From contig CAZGDR010000078.1 in NCBI GenBank assembly GCA_964524755.1, positions 1 through 5,694 of the forward strand: 5,694 bases of DNA. Reading direction: 5' to 3'. Below are positions 1 through 5,552 of this stretch, piece by piece (position 1 is the first letter of the stretch; each line of letters opens with the position of its first letter). The stretch is from JAQVOO01 sp964524755. GTDB taxonomy: Bacteria > Spirochaetota > Spirochaetia > Sphaerochaetales > Sphaerochaetaceae. The notes beneath the pieces were generated by a model, which saw nothing but the letters and a program-made list of their open reading frames with translations, did not search any database and was not told where the DNA came from. Position numbers and translations under genes: made by a program.

Positions 1-46
1 CAACCAGAACCACAATCTGGTGCTCTACCATTGAACTACATCCACC
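1..46 (-). tRNA. tRNA-His (GTG anticodon), 5' part, cut by window edge
   Basis: Read on the minus strand, the sequence begins with G at 46 (the extra G-1 typical of histidine tRNA), then the 5' acceptor strand GTGGATG (45-39). The D-arm follows, with stem GTTC/GAGC around AATGGTA. The anticodon arm is CCAGA (20-16), loop TTGTGGT (15-9) and TCTGG (8-4), which pair perfectly. The anticodon GTG at 13-11 reads histidine codons. The variable loop begins at 3-1; the T-arm and 3' acceptor strand lie outside the window, so the length and an encoded CCA cannot be judged. The extra G-1 and the anticodon agree with each other, so identity is secure. Confidence 0.93.
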
Positions 47-92
47 ATGACGTTTCGCAGCCCGTTTACAGCAGCGCAAACCGACGTACGCT

Positions 93-121
93 AATCTGCC
101 CGATTCATCGGGTTTTGTCAA
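93..121 (-). promoter_or_regulatory. Candidate promoter for tRNA-His
   Basis: On the minus strand a perfect TTGACA (121-116) is followed after 17 bases by CAGATT (98-93), a weak -10 with three matches to TATAAT. Transcription would start about 40 bases before the tRNA, which would fit a processed 5' leader. The spacer contains a perfect palindrome (99-112). An alternative closer -10 is TGTAAA, preceded by TGC, around 65-70, but it lacks a recognisable -35. The -35 match is good, and the assignment as a whole is tentative. Confidence 0.35.
99..116 (+). terminator. Short palindromic hairpin with T-run (possible terminator or operator)
   Basis: CCCGAT (99-104) and ATCGGG (107-112) are perfect inverted repeats around two bases, giving a 5-6 bp stem. 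TTTT (113-116) follows on the plus strand, as in a weak intrinsic terminator. No plus-strand gene precedes it in the window, so its client would have to be antisense or upstream transcription. Because it fills the spacer of the candidate tRNA promoter on the other strand, it could instead be a protein-binding palindrome. The stem is short and the T-run is brief. Confidence 0.25.
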
Positions 122-177
122 TAGGGACCAGATAACTTACCCAAAAACCCGCACGGAAAAGCAGAAATATTTTAAGC

Positions 178-278
178 AAAAAAGGGGAATCAACCACGTA
201 GAGGCAATAGTGCCACGTACATGGCAAACTCTCAGGTCACCTTCTTATACTCAAAACTACTATTTCACAAGCACCCTT
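178..278 (-). ncRNA. Possible small structured RNA or attenuator-like element
   Basis: On the minus strand, CCATGT (224-219) can pair with ACGTGG (199-194), including one G-U pair. Inside it GGCA (214-211) pairs with TGCC (206-203) around a CTAT loop. Ten bases later comes CCCC followed by six T (187-178), a plausible transcript end. CCCTT in that tail could pair with AAGGG at 278-274, which would close the whole RNA into about 100 bases. Weak promoter-like boxes precede it: TATTGT preceded by TGC at 284-279, or TATGCT at 289-284. It matches no RNA family that I recognise. The structure is visible, but the RNA itself is inferred. Confidence 0.22.
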
Positions 279-335
279 ACAATAGCATAAAATCAATATT
301 TATTAAAGCAACTGAATCTCTATTATGAAATTACA

Positions 336-364
336 CAACTCTTACCGAAGAACGAATAGAGTTG
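336..364 (-). terminator. Hairpin just downstream of rarA
   Basis: CAACTCT (336-342) and AGAGTTG (358-364) form a 7 bp stem with a 15-base loop. The stem begins 8 bases beyond the rarA stop codon. No run of T follows on the minus strand (TGTAATTT only), so it is a poor intrinsic terminator. It may instead stabilise the mRNA 3' end or assist factor-dependent termination. Confidence 0.3.
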
Positions 365-372
365 AAACATAG

Positions 373-2553
373 TTAAGCTTGATTTCTGCAAATCAAGATA
401 GCTACCACCTGTTTCCAGGGGAGTGTACGGTCAGCACAAACTTGCAGAAGATGATTGGTTACCTCCATAACACTATGGTCAAGCTTGCCTTCTAGCCAAA
501 CTGGAAGATAGGTCCTGTCAATCCACTGTGTAATGAGATCACTGGTAACTAGACGGTTTTCAGTTCCCTCCAGTTTTTCGTACGCATAAGTGAAATTATA
601 TTGATCTAGTCGATTAAGAAGGTCTTGAAGGCCCCAGTTAGAGATGGGGTTCCCCTCACGGCCATAAATAATCTGTTCAGCTGCTTCAAGCATTGAGCGG
701 ACGGAGGCATCTGTGGCCAATTGAGAGAGCCGTGAGCCTTCAGAGGGAATAGTTTCAGCACTTGCAAACACGCCATCGCGCTTGAGGAGCTTTTGCACAC
801 TCTCTAAGACCGACTCTGATTCATCTAATTTAGTGAGCAGATTGCGCCCCATAACAATTTCAAAAGGAAGCACCTCTTTGAGCTCTTCTCCTAATTTGTC
901 AGTTGTGGTCAATACTATCTTGGGGCGTTCGAGAGCCTCCAGCGTCTTAGCATAGTGTTCCATGTGCTGGAAATGAGGGTTTTCACTCGTAACAGCCACC
1001 ACTAACCCCTCAGGAGCACGACGGAAAGCCTCCCACACAAACAACCCGTGACCAGCATTCAGTACTAAAATTTTTGCATGACGAGGAACCGTTATAGCTG
1101 TAAACAAAGCCGTGCGGATCCTTTCTAAGAAAGTTCCTCGATCACCCATAGTGCGTTGAGCCCAGCGATCGCGCTGAGTATCATGTGGCGAGTAGGTGAG
1201 ATTGCCTGTAAACGTGTCTACAACTGCCGTTTCCAATTGTGTCTCCCGTTTACGGACCACCTCATCGTGAATCTTCCCTTCATACCCCATCGGTGAAGGA
1301 TGGTAAAATACTTTGCCTTGTAACGAGGTAGGTAGATATTGCTGAGGGACCCAGTGATTATGATAGGCATGAGGATAGAGATACCCCTCACCGTGTCCAA
1401 AGCCCTTTTTATCACGACTTCCATCTTTAAGATGATTAGGGACATCGGCACTTTGCTCCTCTTTCACCGACTTTAAGGCATCAAAGAAGGCCATTGTCGT
1501 ATTTGACTTAGGTGCGGTCGCTAAGTAAATAGCAGCGTGGGTTAGATGGAAACGTCCTTCTGGTAATCCTATCCGTTCAAAGGCGGCTGCATCGGCTTCC
1601 ACAATCATAATTGCATAAGGATCTGCCATTCCAATATCTTCACACGCACTAATCATCATCCGCCGGAAAATAAACTTTGGATCTTCTCCAGCATGAACCA
1701 TACGTGCCATCCAGTAGAGAGCGGCGTCAGGATCACTACCACGGATAGATTTAATAAATGCACTGATGATGTCGAAATGGTAATCCCCCTCTTTATCATA
1801 GAGGACTACTTTCCGTTGAATACTCTCTTCAGCCGCAGATTTCGAGATATAGATAGGAGAACCGACTGGAGGAGGAAAAACATCCCCACTTGTTTCGACG
1901 GCTAACTCTAACGCATTTAAGAGCGAACGTGCATCTCCATTGGCAATATCAATCAGGTGTTCTAAAGCACCCTCTTCAAACGTAATCGGCCACTTCCCAT
2001 AACCGCGATCAATATCACGTAGTGTGAAGTGAGCGATACGCATCAGATCATCAAATTCTAGAGGAATGAGTTGGAAAATCCGAGAACGGCTCACTAAAGC
2101 TGAATTTACCTCGAAGTAGGGGTTCTCGGTAGTTGCTCCAATCAGGATAAACGTCCCGTTTTCGACCCACGGAAGGAGAGCATCTTGCTGACTTTTATTC
2201 CAACGGTGGACCTCATCAATAAATAAAATAGTTCTTTTTTCATAATGAGCTAACCGGCTACGAGCCTCTTCAATCTCATAACGCAACTCTTTTACCCCAG
2301 AGAGGACTGCATTGAGGGTAGAGAAGTGACTACTGGTAGTATTTGCAATAACACGGGCAAGAGTGGTTTTACCGGTTCCGGGAGGCCCGTAAAGAATAAT
2401 CGAAGAGAGTTGATCTGCCTGAATTGCGCGACGTAACAAACGCCCCTTGCCCACAATATGGTCCTGTCCCACATACTCATCGAGATTTCGTGGACGCATA
2501 CGGTAAGCGAGAGGATGGTGTGCATGGTCAACTTGTTGCTCAAAAAGATCCAT
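373..2553 (-). CDS. rarA: RarA (MgsA) replication-fork AAA+ ATPase fused to a methyltransferase-like domain
   Basis: Residues 1 to about 440 are a complete RarA/MgsA protein, a clamp-loader-like AAA+ ATPase (relative of eukaryotic WRNIP1) that acts at stalled or gapped replication forks. Visible motifs are Walker A GPPGTGKT (56-63), Walker B ILFIDE (109-114), sensor 1 GATTENP (139-145), the SRSRIF arginine region (155-160) and sensor 2 GDARSLLNALE (206-216). The RarA-specific C-terminal region includes YWMARMVHAGEDP (280-292), YPHAYHNHW (393-401) and QQYLP (404-408). RarA alone is usually about 420-450 residues; here roughly 280 more follow. Residues 495-606 resemble a class I SAM methyltransferase: VLNAGHG (497-503), an acidic residue after the second strand (E524), FEIVMGRNLL (564-573) and LLKRDGVF (589-596). 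The glycine loop is eroded (Asp to Asn, third Gly to Phe), so activity is uncertain. Similar RarA fusions with an uncharacterised C-terminal domain are known in cyanobacteria. The ATG at 2553 fits the usual RarA N-terminus and has no strong ribosome binding site. It follows the lipoprotein gene by 46 bases, probably in one operon. Confidence 0.93.
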   Translation of the reverse strand: MDLFEQQVDHAHHPLAYRMRPRNLDEYVGQDHIVGKGRLLRRAIQADQLSSIILYGPPGTGKTTLARVIANTTSSHFSTLNAVLSGVKELRYEIEEARSRLAHYEKRTILFIDEVHRWNKSQQDALLPWVENGTFILIGATTENPYFEVNSALVSRSRIFQLIPLEFDDLMRIAHFTLRDIDRGYGKWPITFEEGALEHLIDIANGDARSLLNALELAVETSGDVFPPPVGSPIYISKSAAEESIQRKVVLYDKEGDYHFDIISAFIKSIRGSDPDAALYWMARMVHAGEDPKFIFRRMMISACEDIGMADPYAIMIVEADAAAFERIGLPEGRFHLTHAAIYLATAPKSNTTMAFFDALKSVKEEQSADVPNHLKDGSRDKKGFGHGEGYLYPHAYHNHWVPQQYLPTSLQGKVFYHPSPMGYEGKIHDEVVRKRETQLETAVVDTFTGNLTYSPHDTQRDRWAQRTMGDRGTFLERIRTALFTAITVPRHAKILVLNAGHGLFVWEAFRRAPEGLVVAVTSENPHFQHMEHYAKTLEALERPKIVLTTTDKLGEELKEVLPFEIVMGRNLLTKLDESESVLESVQKLLKRDGVFASAETIPSEGSRLSQLATDASVRSMLEAAEQIIYGREGNPISNWGLQDLLNRLDQYNFTYAYEKLEGTENRLVTSDLITQWIDRTYLPVWLEGKLDHSVMEVTNHLLQVCADRTLPWKQVVAILICRNQA

Positions 2554-2559
2554 GCCTCG

Positions 2560-2588
2560 AGTATACTGTAGAGTAGGTAAGGCTACAA
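2560..2588 (-). promoter_or_regulatory. Candidate promoter directly in front of rarA
   Basis: On the minus strand TTGTAG (2588-2583) and TATACT (2565-2560) are separated by exactly 17 bases, a good sigma70-type match. The -10 box ends 6 bases before the rarA ATG, so transcription would begin at or next to the start codon, giving a leaderless or nearly leaderless mRNA. The GAGG in the six bases before ATG is too close to serve as a normal ribosome binding site. The gene may also be read through from the lipoprotein gene. Confidence 0.5.
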
Positions 2589-2599
2589 CAGGGAACTAC

Positions 2600-3334
2600 T
2601 CAGCGGACACTAAAGAGAGCAAGTAACGGATCATCATAGGCTGGAGCCATCGAGCGCAAAAGAGCTTCTTGGGTTTTCATGACATCTAGAAGGTGGCGAA
2701 TTATTGTCACCGTGATGACATGCACTGGATCAAAAGTAATAAGTTCCGCCTTTGGCTGCTCCCCGTTTTTTATGAGTAGACTGCGCGACTTAGTATACAT
2801 ATTGTACGTCCGGATGAGCTCATTCCAAGCCTTAAGTCCTTTTAGCTCTTCTTTATAAAGTTGCTCAGCAATCCACTCTTCAAGCGTGGGTGAGACCTGA
2901 CTGGCAAAGAATCGAGTAACAGCATCGCTGTTGCCGTTGATCAGAGCGAACGGATCACTGATGAGCAAAAAGGGGAAGACCTCCCGTGAGAGGAAAGTTG
3001 GAATTTGAGCCGCAATGAGTGCCGTGTCACTTTTTATAGCCTGTAGATAGGATTCTAGATGCATGCGTAACCCCGGAATCGACTCAATCTTAGTCAACAT
3101 TTTATCGGCCTCAGGGGGCACTATATTCACCATGGGAACATTCCAGTTAGATCCGAAACTCTCAGCTCCCGCCAAGGTTGTTATTTCCATGACTTTCACA
3201 ACAGCTTGTTGGGCCTGCACAATCTCCTCAGGTGTGTGGGTAACAACCGGCGTCGAGGTACAACTTAGGTAAAATCCTGAAATAAAGACCACCATGAGCA
3301 ACGTCGAAATGTTTCTCCAATTAAGTTTTTCCAT
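2600..3334 (-). CDS. Putative lipoprotein with a DUF4197-like domain
   Basis: This 244-residue protein starts with a short basic segment (MEKLNWR), then a hydrophobic stretch (about residues 9-23) ending in FYLSC with Cys25, followed by a Ser/Thr/Pro-rich linker. That is the layout of a lipoprotein signal. Tyr at -3 and Leu at -2 do not fit the strict lipobox but would pass in groups with relaxed lipoboxes such as spirochaetes. The mature part is predicted mostly helical. Residues about 45-180 resemble DUF4197, a periplasmic/lipoprotein family of unknown function. The resemblance includes VPPEADKMLTKIESIPGL (72-89), the helix leading to SREVFPF (116-122) and the hallmark-like LINGNSDAVTRFF (131-143). 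The last 60 residues have no family resemblance that I recognise. The gene is first in a unit with rarA and divergent from the MATE gene. No Shine-Dalgarno sequence is visible before the ATG at 3334. A role in the cell envelope is inferred only from the signal; no reaction can be named. Confidence 0.82.
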   Translation of the reverse strand: MEKLNWRNISTLLMVVFISGFYLSCTSTPVVTHTPEEIVQAQQAVVKVMEITTLAGAESFGSNWNVPMVNIVPPEADKMLTKIESIPGLRMHLESYLQAIKSDTALIAAQIPTFLSREVFPFLLISDPFALINGNSDAVTRFFASQVSPTLEEWIAEQLYKEELKGLKAWNELIRTYNMYTKSRSLLIKNGEQPKAELITFDPVHVITVTIIRHLLDVMKTQEALLRSMAPAYDDPLLALFSVR

Positions 3335-3341
3335 AAAACTA

Positions 3342-3370
3342 ACTATAGCACGACAAGGAGCTTGTGGAAA
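3342..3370 (-). promoter_or_regulatory. Candidate promoter for the lipoprotein-rarA unit
   Basis: On the minus strand TTTCCA (3370-3365), a 17-base spacer and TATAGT (3347-3342) form a sigma70-type promoter. The -10 box is preceded by TGC, giving an extended -10. The -10 box ends 7 bases before the ATG at 3334, and those bases are TAGTTTT with no ribosome binding site, so the mRNA would start at or beside the initiation codon. The -35 box overlaps that of the opposing MATE promoter. Confidence 0.55.
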
Positions 3371-3391
3371 TATAAAGGATTGTGCTAGAGT
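3362..3391 (+). promoter_or_regulatory. Candidate promoter for the MATE gene
   Basis: TTGTGG (3362-3367), an 18-base spacer and TAGAGT (3386-3391) preceded by TGC give an extended -10 promoter with a weak -35. The -10 box ends 8 bases before the preferred ATG at 3400, again leaving almost no leader. The AGAG at 3387-3390 could alternatively be a weak ribosome binding site nine bases from the ATG if transcription starts further upstream. The -35 shares positions 3365-3367 with the opposing promoter. Confidence 0.4.
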
Positions 3392-3399
3392 GCGTTTCG

Positions 3400-4773
3400 A
3401 TGTCCAATAAAACAGCGAGAAATCTCACCACGGGTTCTGTGAACTCCCATATTCTCAGGCTCTCCTTTCCTACCATGATTGGCTTGTTATTGCAGGCTGT
3501 CTATGACTTAGTGGATATGGTATGGATTGGCTTTATTAGCCCTTCAGCAATTGCTGCGGCGACTCTTTTTAGTACTTTTTTTTGGTTTGTTGAGGTGCTC
3601 AATGAAATTGTAGGGACTAGCAGCGTATCACTCATTTCGCAAAGTTATGGAGCAGATGATACAAAGCGCACTCAGAAAATTGCAGAACAGACCCTTCTCT
3701 TTAAATTTGTCTTAGCTCTTGGTGGAGCACTCACTCTAGGATTAGCTCTTAAAAGTATGTTCAGTTTTTTTACTAGCGATGCAGAGGTCATAAAACTGGG
3801 GATGGAATATGGAATGATTAGAATTATCTTTCTTCCTATATTTTTCTCCTCTTATAGTGTAAACACCATATTTCGTTGTACTGGTGATGCCAAAACTCCA
3901 ATGAAGTTGTTAATTGGTTCAGCCCTCCTCAATATGATTGCTGACCCTCTCCTTATGTTCGAGACGATCCCTGGTACCTCTATTAAAGGTCTCGGTTGGG
4001 GCATGCGCGGAGCCGCAATAGCCACCGTGGGATCTATAACCATTGCTTTTGTAGTGGGGATGGCCCTATTACTGGCTGGAAAATCAGCTGTTCAAATTCG
4101 CCCAAAACACATCTTACACCTCGATAGACAAATATCCAAACAGCTTTTTACCATTGGCTTGCCAGCAGGTCTCAATGTACTATTACGGAATTTCTCCATC
4201 TTTATATTCCTCCGTCTCGTCGCTCTCCATGGTACTGAAGCTATCGCAGTTGCTGGAATTGCATTTCGAGTCTACTCTTTCGGTATGATGCCTGGATGGG
4301 GCCTCATGATGGGGACTGGGGTAATAATTGGACACAATCTTGGAGCTGAGAATCCTGAACGGGCTCTCAAAGCAGTTCGCCTTAGCACACTCGACTGTCT
4401 TCTGTTTGTAGGAGCCCTTGCTCTCCCCATTATCGTATTTCCTGCTCAGATCCTCTCCCTCTTTATGGGGGGAGGAACGCCTCTCCCTGAGGGAATTGTT
4501 CTTATGCGCGTTATAGGGCCAGCCCTCCTCATTGGAGCCGCTATGAGTGGCATGGGAGCAGCCTTTACCGGTTCTGGTAAAAACCAACCCCTCCTCATTG
4601 CCAGTGTAATTGGGCAATGGGCAGTGATGGTCCCTTTTGCCCTTTTTGTAACCCTCGTGCTCGACGCTCCCATTGTGTGGCTATGGCTAGCAATACTGTT
4701 AGGTGATGTGGGAGAAATGGTCTCACGTCTCATTCTTTACAAGAAAATTGATTGGTTGAGCCATCGGGTATGA
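3400..4773 (+). CDS. MATE-family multidrug/toxin efflux transporter
   Basis: This 457-residue integral inner-membrane protein has the twelve-helix, two-lobe plan of MATE exporters, which expel cationic or aromatic compounds in exchange for Na+ or H+. Family signatures are the N-terminal LTTGSVNSHILRLSFPTM (9-26), LVDMVWIG in the first helix (37-44, with an acidic residue at 39), and FRCTGDAKTPM (158-168). Others are GLGWGMRGAAIAT (197-209), GHNLGAENPERA at the start of the second lobe (311-322) and AFTGSGKNQPLL (388-399), the second-lobe counterpart of 158-168. Length is normal for the family. The ATG at 3400 is preferred. An in-frame GTG at 3382 would add six residues (MLECVS) but lies over the candidate -10 region and is not needed to match the family. 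The gene is divergent from the lipoprotein gene, and the next gene starts 58 bases after its stop. The substrate and coupling ion cannot be told from sequence. Confidence 0.92.
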   Translation: MSNKTARNLTTGSVNSHILRLSFPTMIGLLLQAVYDLVDMVWIGFISPSAIAAATLFSTFFWFVEVLNEIVGTSSVSLISQSYGADDTKRTQKIAEQTLLFKFVLALGGALTLGLALKSMFSFFTSDAEVIKLGMEYGMIRIIFLPIFFSSYSVNTIFRCTGDAKTPMKLLIGSALLNMIADPLLMFETIPGTSIKGLGWGMRGAAIATVGSITIAFVVGMALLLAGKSAVQIRPKHILHLDRQISKQLFTIGLPAGLNVLLRNFSIFIFLRLVALHGTEAIAVAGIAFRVYSFGMMPGWGLMMGTGVIIGHNLGAENPERALKAVRLSTLDCLLFVGALALPIIVFPAQILSLFMGGGTPLPEGIVLMRVIGPALLIGAAMSGMGAAFTGSGKNQPLLIASVIGQWAVMVPFALFVTLVLDAPIVWLWLAILLGDVGEMVSRLILYKKIDWLSHRV

Positions 4774-4785
4774 GTTGACCTTCCT

Positions 4786-4835
4786 AGGTAAAAATGTGAA
4801 ATTACATATAGTGAAATTTGGAGGTAAAAATATGA
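4786..4835 (+). repeat. Near-exact direct repeat of the BI-1 translation start region
   Basis: The 14 bases at 4786-4799 (AGGTAAAAATGTGA) recur at 4822-4835 (AGGTAAAAATATGA) with a single difference, exactly 36 bases apart. Each copy contains an AGG, seven bases and then a possible start codon, GTG at 4796 or ATG at 4832, and the two are in the same frame. The second copy has the better ribosome binding site (GGAGG) and the better start codon. Confidence 0.5.
4820..4824 (+). promoter_or_regulatory. Ribosome binding site fixing the BI-1 start
   Basis: GGAGG lies seven bases before ATG 4832, a textbook spacing. It makes this ATG preferable to the in-frame upstream GTG at 4796 and TTG at 4775, which have weaker or no such site. 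Confidence 0.85.
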
Positions 4836-5539
4836 CTGATCAACAAGCTCAAATGCTTTCACAAGTGAAAAATCGCGAGCGAAGCATTCTGAAAAATGTA
4901 TATCTCTGGATGACTGCTGGGCTTGCATTTACCGGTGTTGTTTCCTATCTGGTAGCTACAAGTGCAACCCTTATGCGTATATTCCTCGGTAGCTGGCTGA
5001 GTATGATTTTGGTGATAGTCGCCCAATTTGCCCTTGTTGTGTTTCTTTCTGCACGCTTGGAGCAAATGAGTGCAACGACAGCAATAGCCTCCTTTATGGG
5101 ATATTCATTTCTTACTGGGATTACCCTTTCCGTAATATTTTATGCCTATAGTGGCCTAGTCATCTCGCGTGCTTTCTTTACGACAGCAGCAGCTTTTGGG
5201 GGCATGAGTGTGTATGGGATGACCACCAAACGAGACTTAGATGGAGTTGGCCATTATTTGATTATGGGCTTGTGGGGGATCATCATTGCCTCACTCATTA
5301 ATATGTTTTTGGGGAGTGCTAATATCTACTATTTCATCTCGATTATTGGTGTTTTAGTATTTCTCGGTCTGACTGCATGGGATACGCAAAAAATAAAACG
5401 GATGAATGACGCTTATGGCAGCCGAATGGATGAAGATACCTATATAAAACTCTCCATCATTGGAGCTTTAATGCTCTATCTCGATTTTATTAATATTTTT
5501 CTCTTTCTATTAAGAATTTTTGGAAGAAATAACCGCTAA
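4832..5539 (+). CDS. Bax inhibitor-1/YccA-family membrane protein
   Basis: This 235-residue protein has about seven hydrophobic membrane segments after a short polar N-terminus, as in the BI-1 (TMBIM/UPF0005) family. Bacterial members such as YetJ of Bacillus behave as pH-sensitive calcium leak channels; others are linked to membrane-protein quality control. Signatures are YGMTTKRDLDGVGHYLIMGLWGIIIASLIN (128-157), LTAWDTQKIKRM (180-191) and ALMLYLDFINIFLFLLRIFGR (212-232). Asp184 and Asp218 fall in the two motifs that carry the paired pH/calcium-sensing aspartates in the family. Between them lies a charged loop (192-206) typical of the subfamily with the LYLDFIN ending. Length is normal. The start is set by GGAGG. 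It follows the MATE gene by 58 bases without a clear terminator and precedes the nitroreductase gene by 13 bases, so co-transcription with at least the latter is likely. The physiological role in this organism is not known. Confidence 0.93.
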   Translation: MTDQQAQMLSQVKNRERSILKNVYLWMTAGLAFTGVVSYLVATSATLMRIFLGSWLSMILVIVAQFALVVFLSARLEQMSATTAIASFMGYSFLTGITLSVIFYAYSGLVISRAFFTTAAAFGGMSVYGMTTKRDLDGVGHYLIMGLWGIIIASLINMFLGSANIYYFISIIGVLVFLGLTAWDTQKIKRMNDAYGSRMDEDTYIKLSIIGALMLYLDFINIFLFLLRIFGRNNR

Positions 5540-5545
5540 GAGGAG
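5538..5545 (+). promoter_or_regulatory. Ribosome binding site of the nitroreductase gene
   Basis: AAGAGGAG overlaps the last two bases of the BI-1 stop codon and sits seven bases before ATG 5553. The tight placement supports translation of both genes from one message. Confidence 0.85.
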
Positions 5546-5552
5546 TATAGTA

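Larger units (their letters stand above)
47..372. other. 326-base intergenic region, no supported protein gene
   Basis: This stretch separates the rarA stop codon from tRNA-His, both on the minus strand. I find no ORF of useful length on either strand; the longest small candidate with an ATG is a 10-codon ORF at 222-190 (minus) without a well-placed ribosome binding site. The region holds four noteworthy signals. These are a hairpin just after rarA (336-364), a stem-loop with a following T-run on the minus strand (178-224), a perfect palindrome (99-112), and a possible promoter for the tRNA (93-121). The part around 245-335 is AT-rich. Confidence 0.7.

Noticed and set aside
190..222. A 10-codon minus-strand ORF (MYVALLPLRG) as a leader peptide.
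   Set aside because: It lacks a properly spaced ribosome binding site, is not enriched in one amino acid (only one residue of any charged type and no histidine), and lies over a hairpin that explains the sequence as well.
203..240. Glycine riboswitch: the plus strand at 224-237 contains GCAAACTCTCAGGT, identical to part of known glycine aptamers.
   Set aside because: The 5' GAGAG partner, the CGAAGG core and the downstream AAAGGAC segment are absent, and no plus-strand gene follows. The match is probably chance, though a covariance-model scan would settle it.
606..2543. Other open frames of 64-83 codons overlapping rarA on both strands.
   Set aside because: They overlap a full-length conserved protein and show no ribosome binding site or recognisable domain.
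3382..3399. GTG at 3382 as the MATE start.
   Set aside because: It adds residues absent from typical family starts, has no ribosome binding site and overlaps the candidate -10 box; ATG 3400 gives the usual N-terminus.
4183..4733. Minus-strand open frames of 95-144 codons inside the MATE gene.
   Set aside because: They lie antisense to a clear MATE gene, have no family resemblance and are expected by-products of its codon use.
4775..4831. TTG at 4775 as the BI-1 start, and TTGACC (4775-4780) with TATAGT (4807-4812) as a promoter.
   Set aside because: The ATG at 4832 has a perfect ribosome binding site, and the 26-base gap between the boxes is far too long for a sigma70 promoter.
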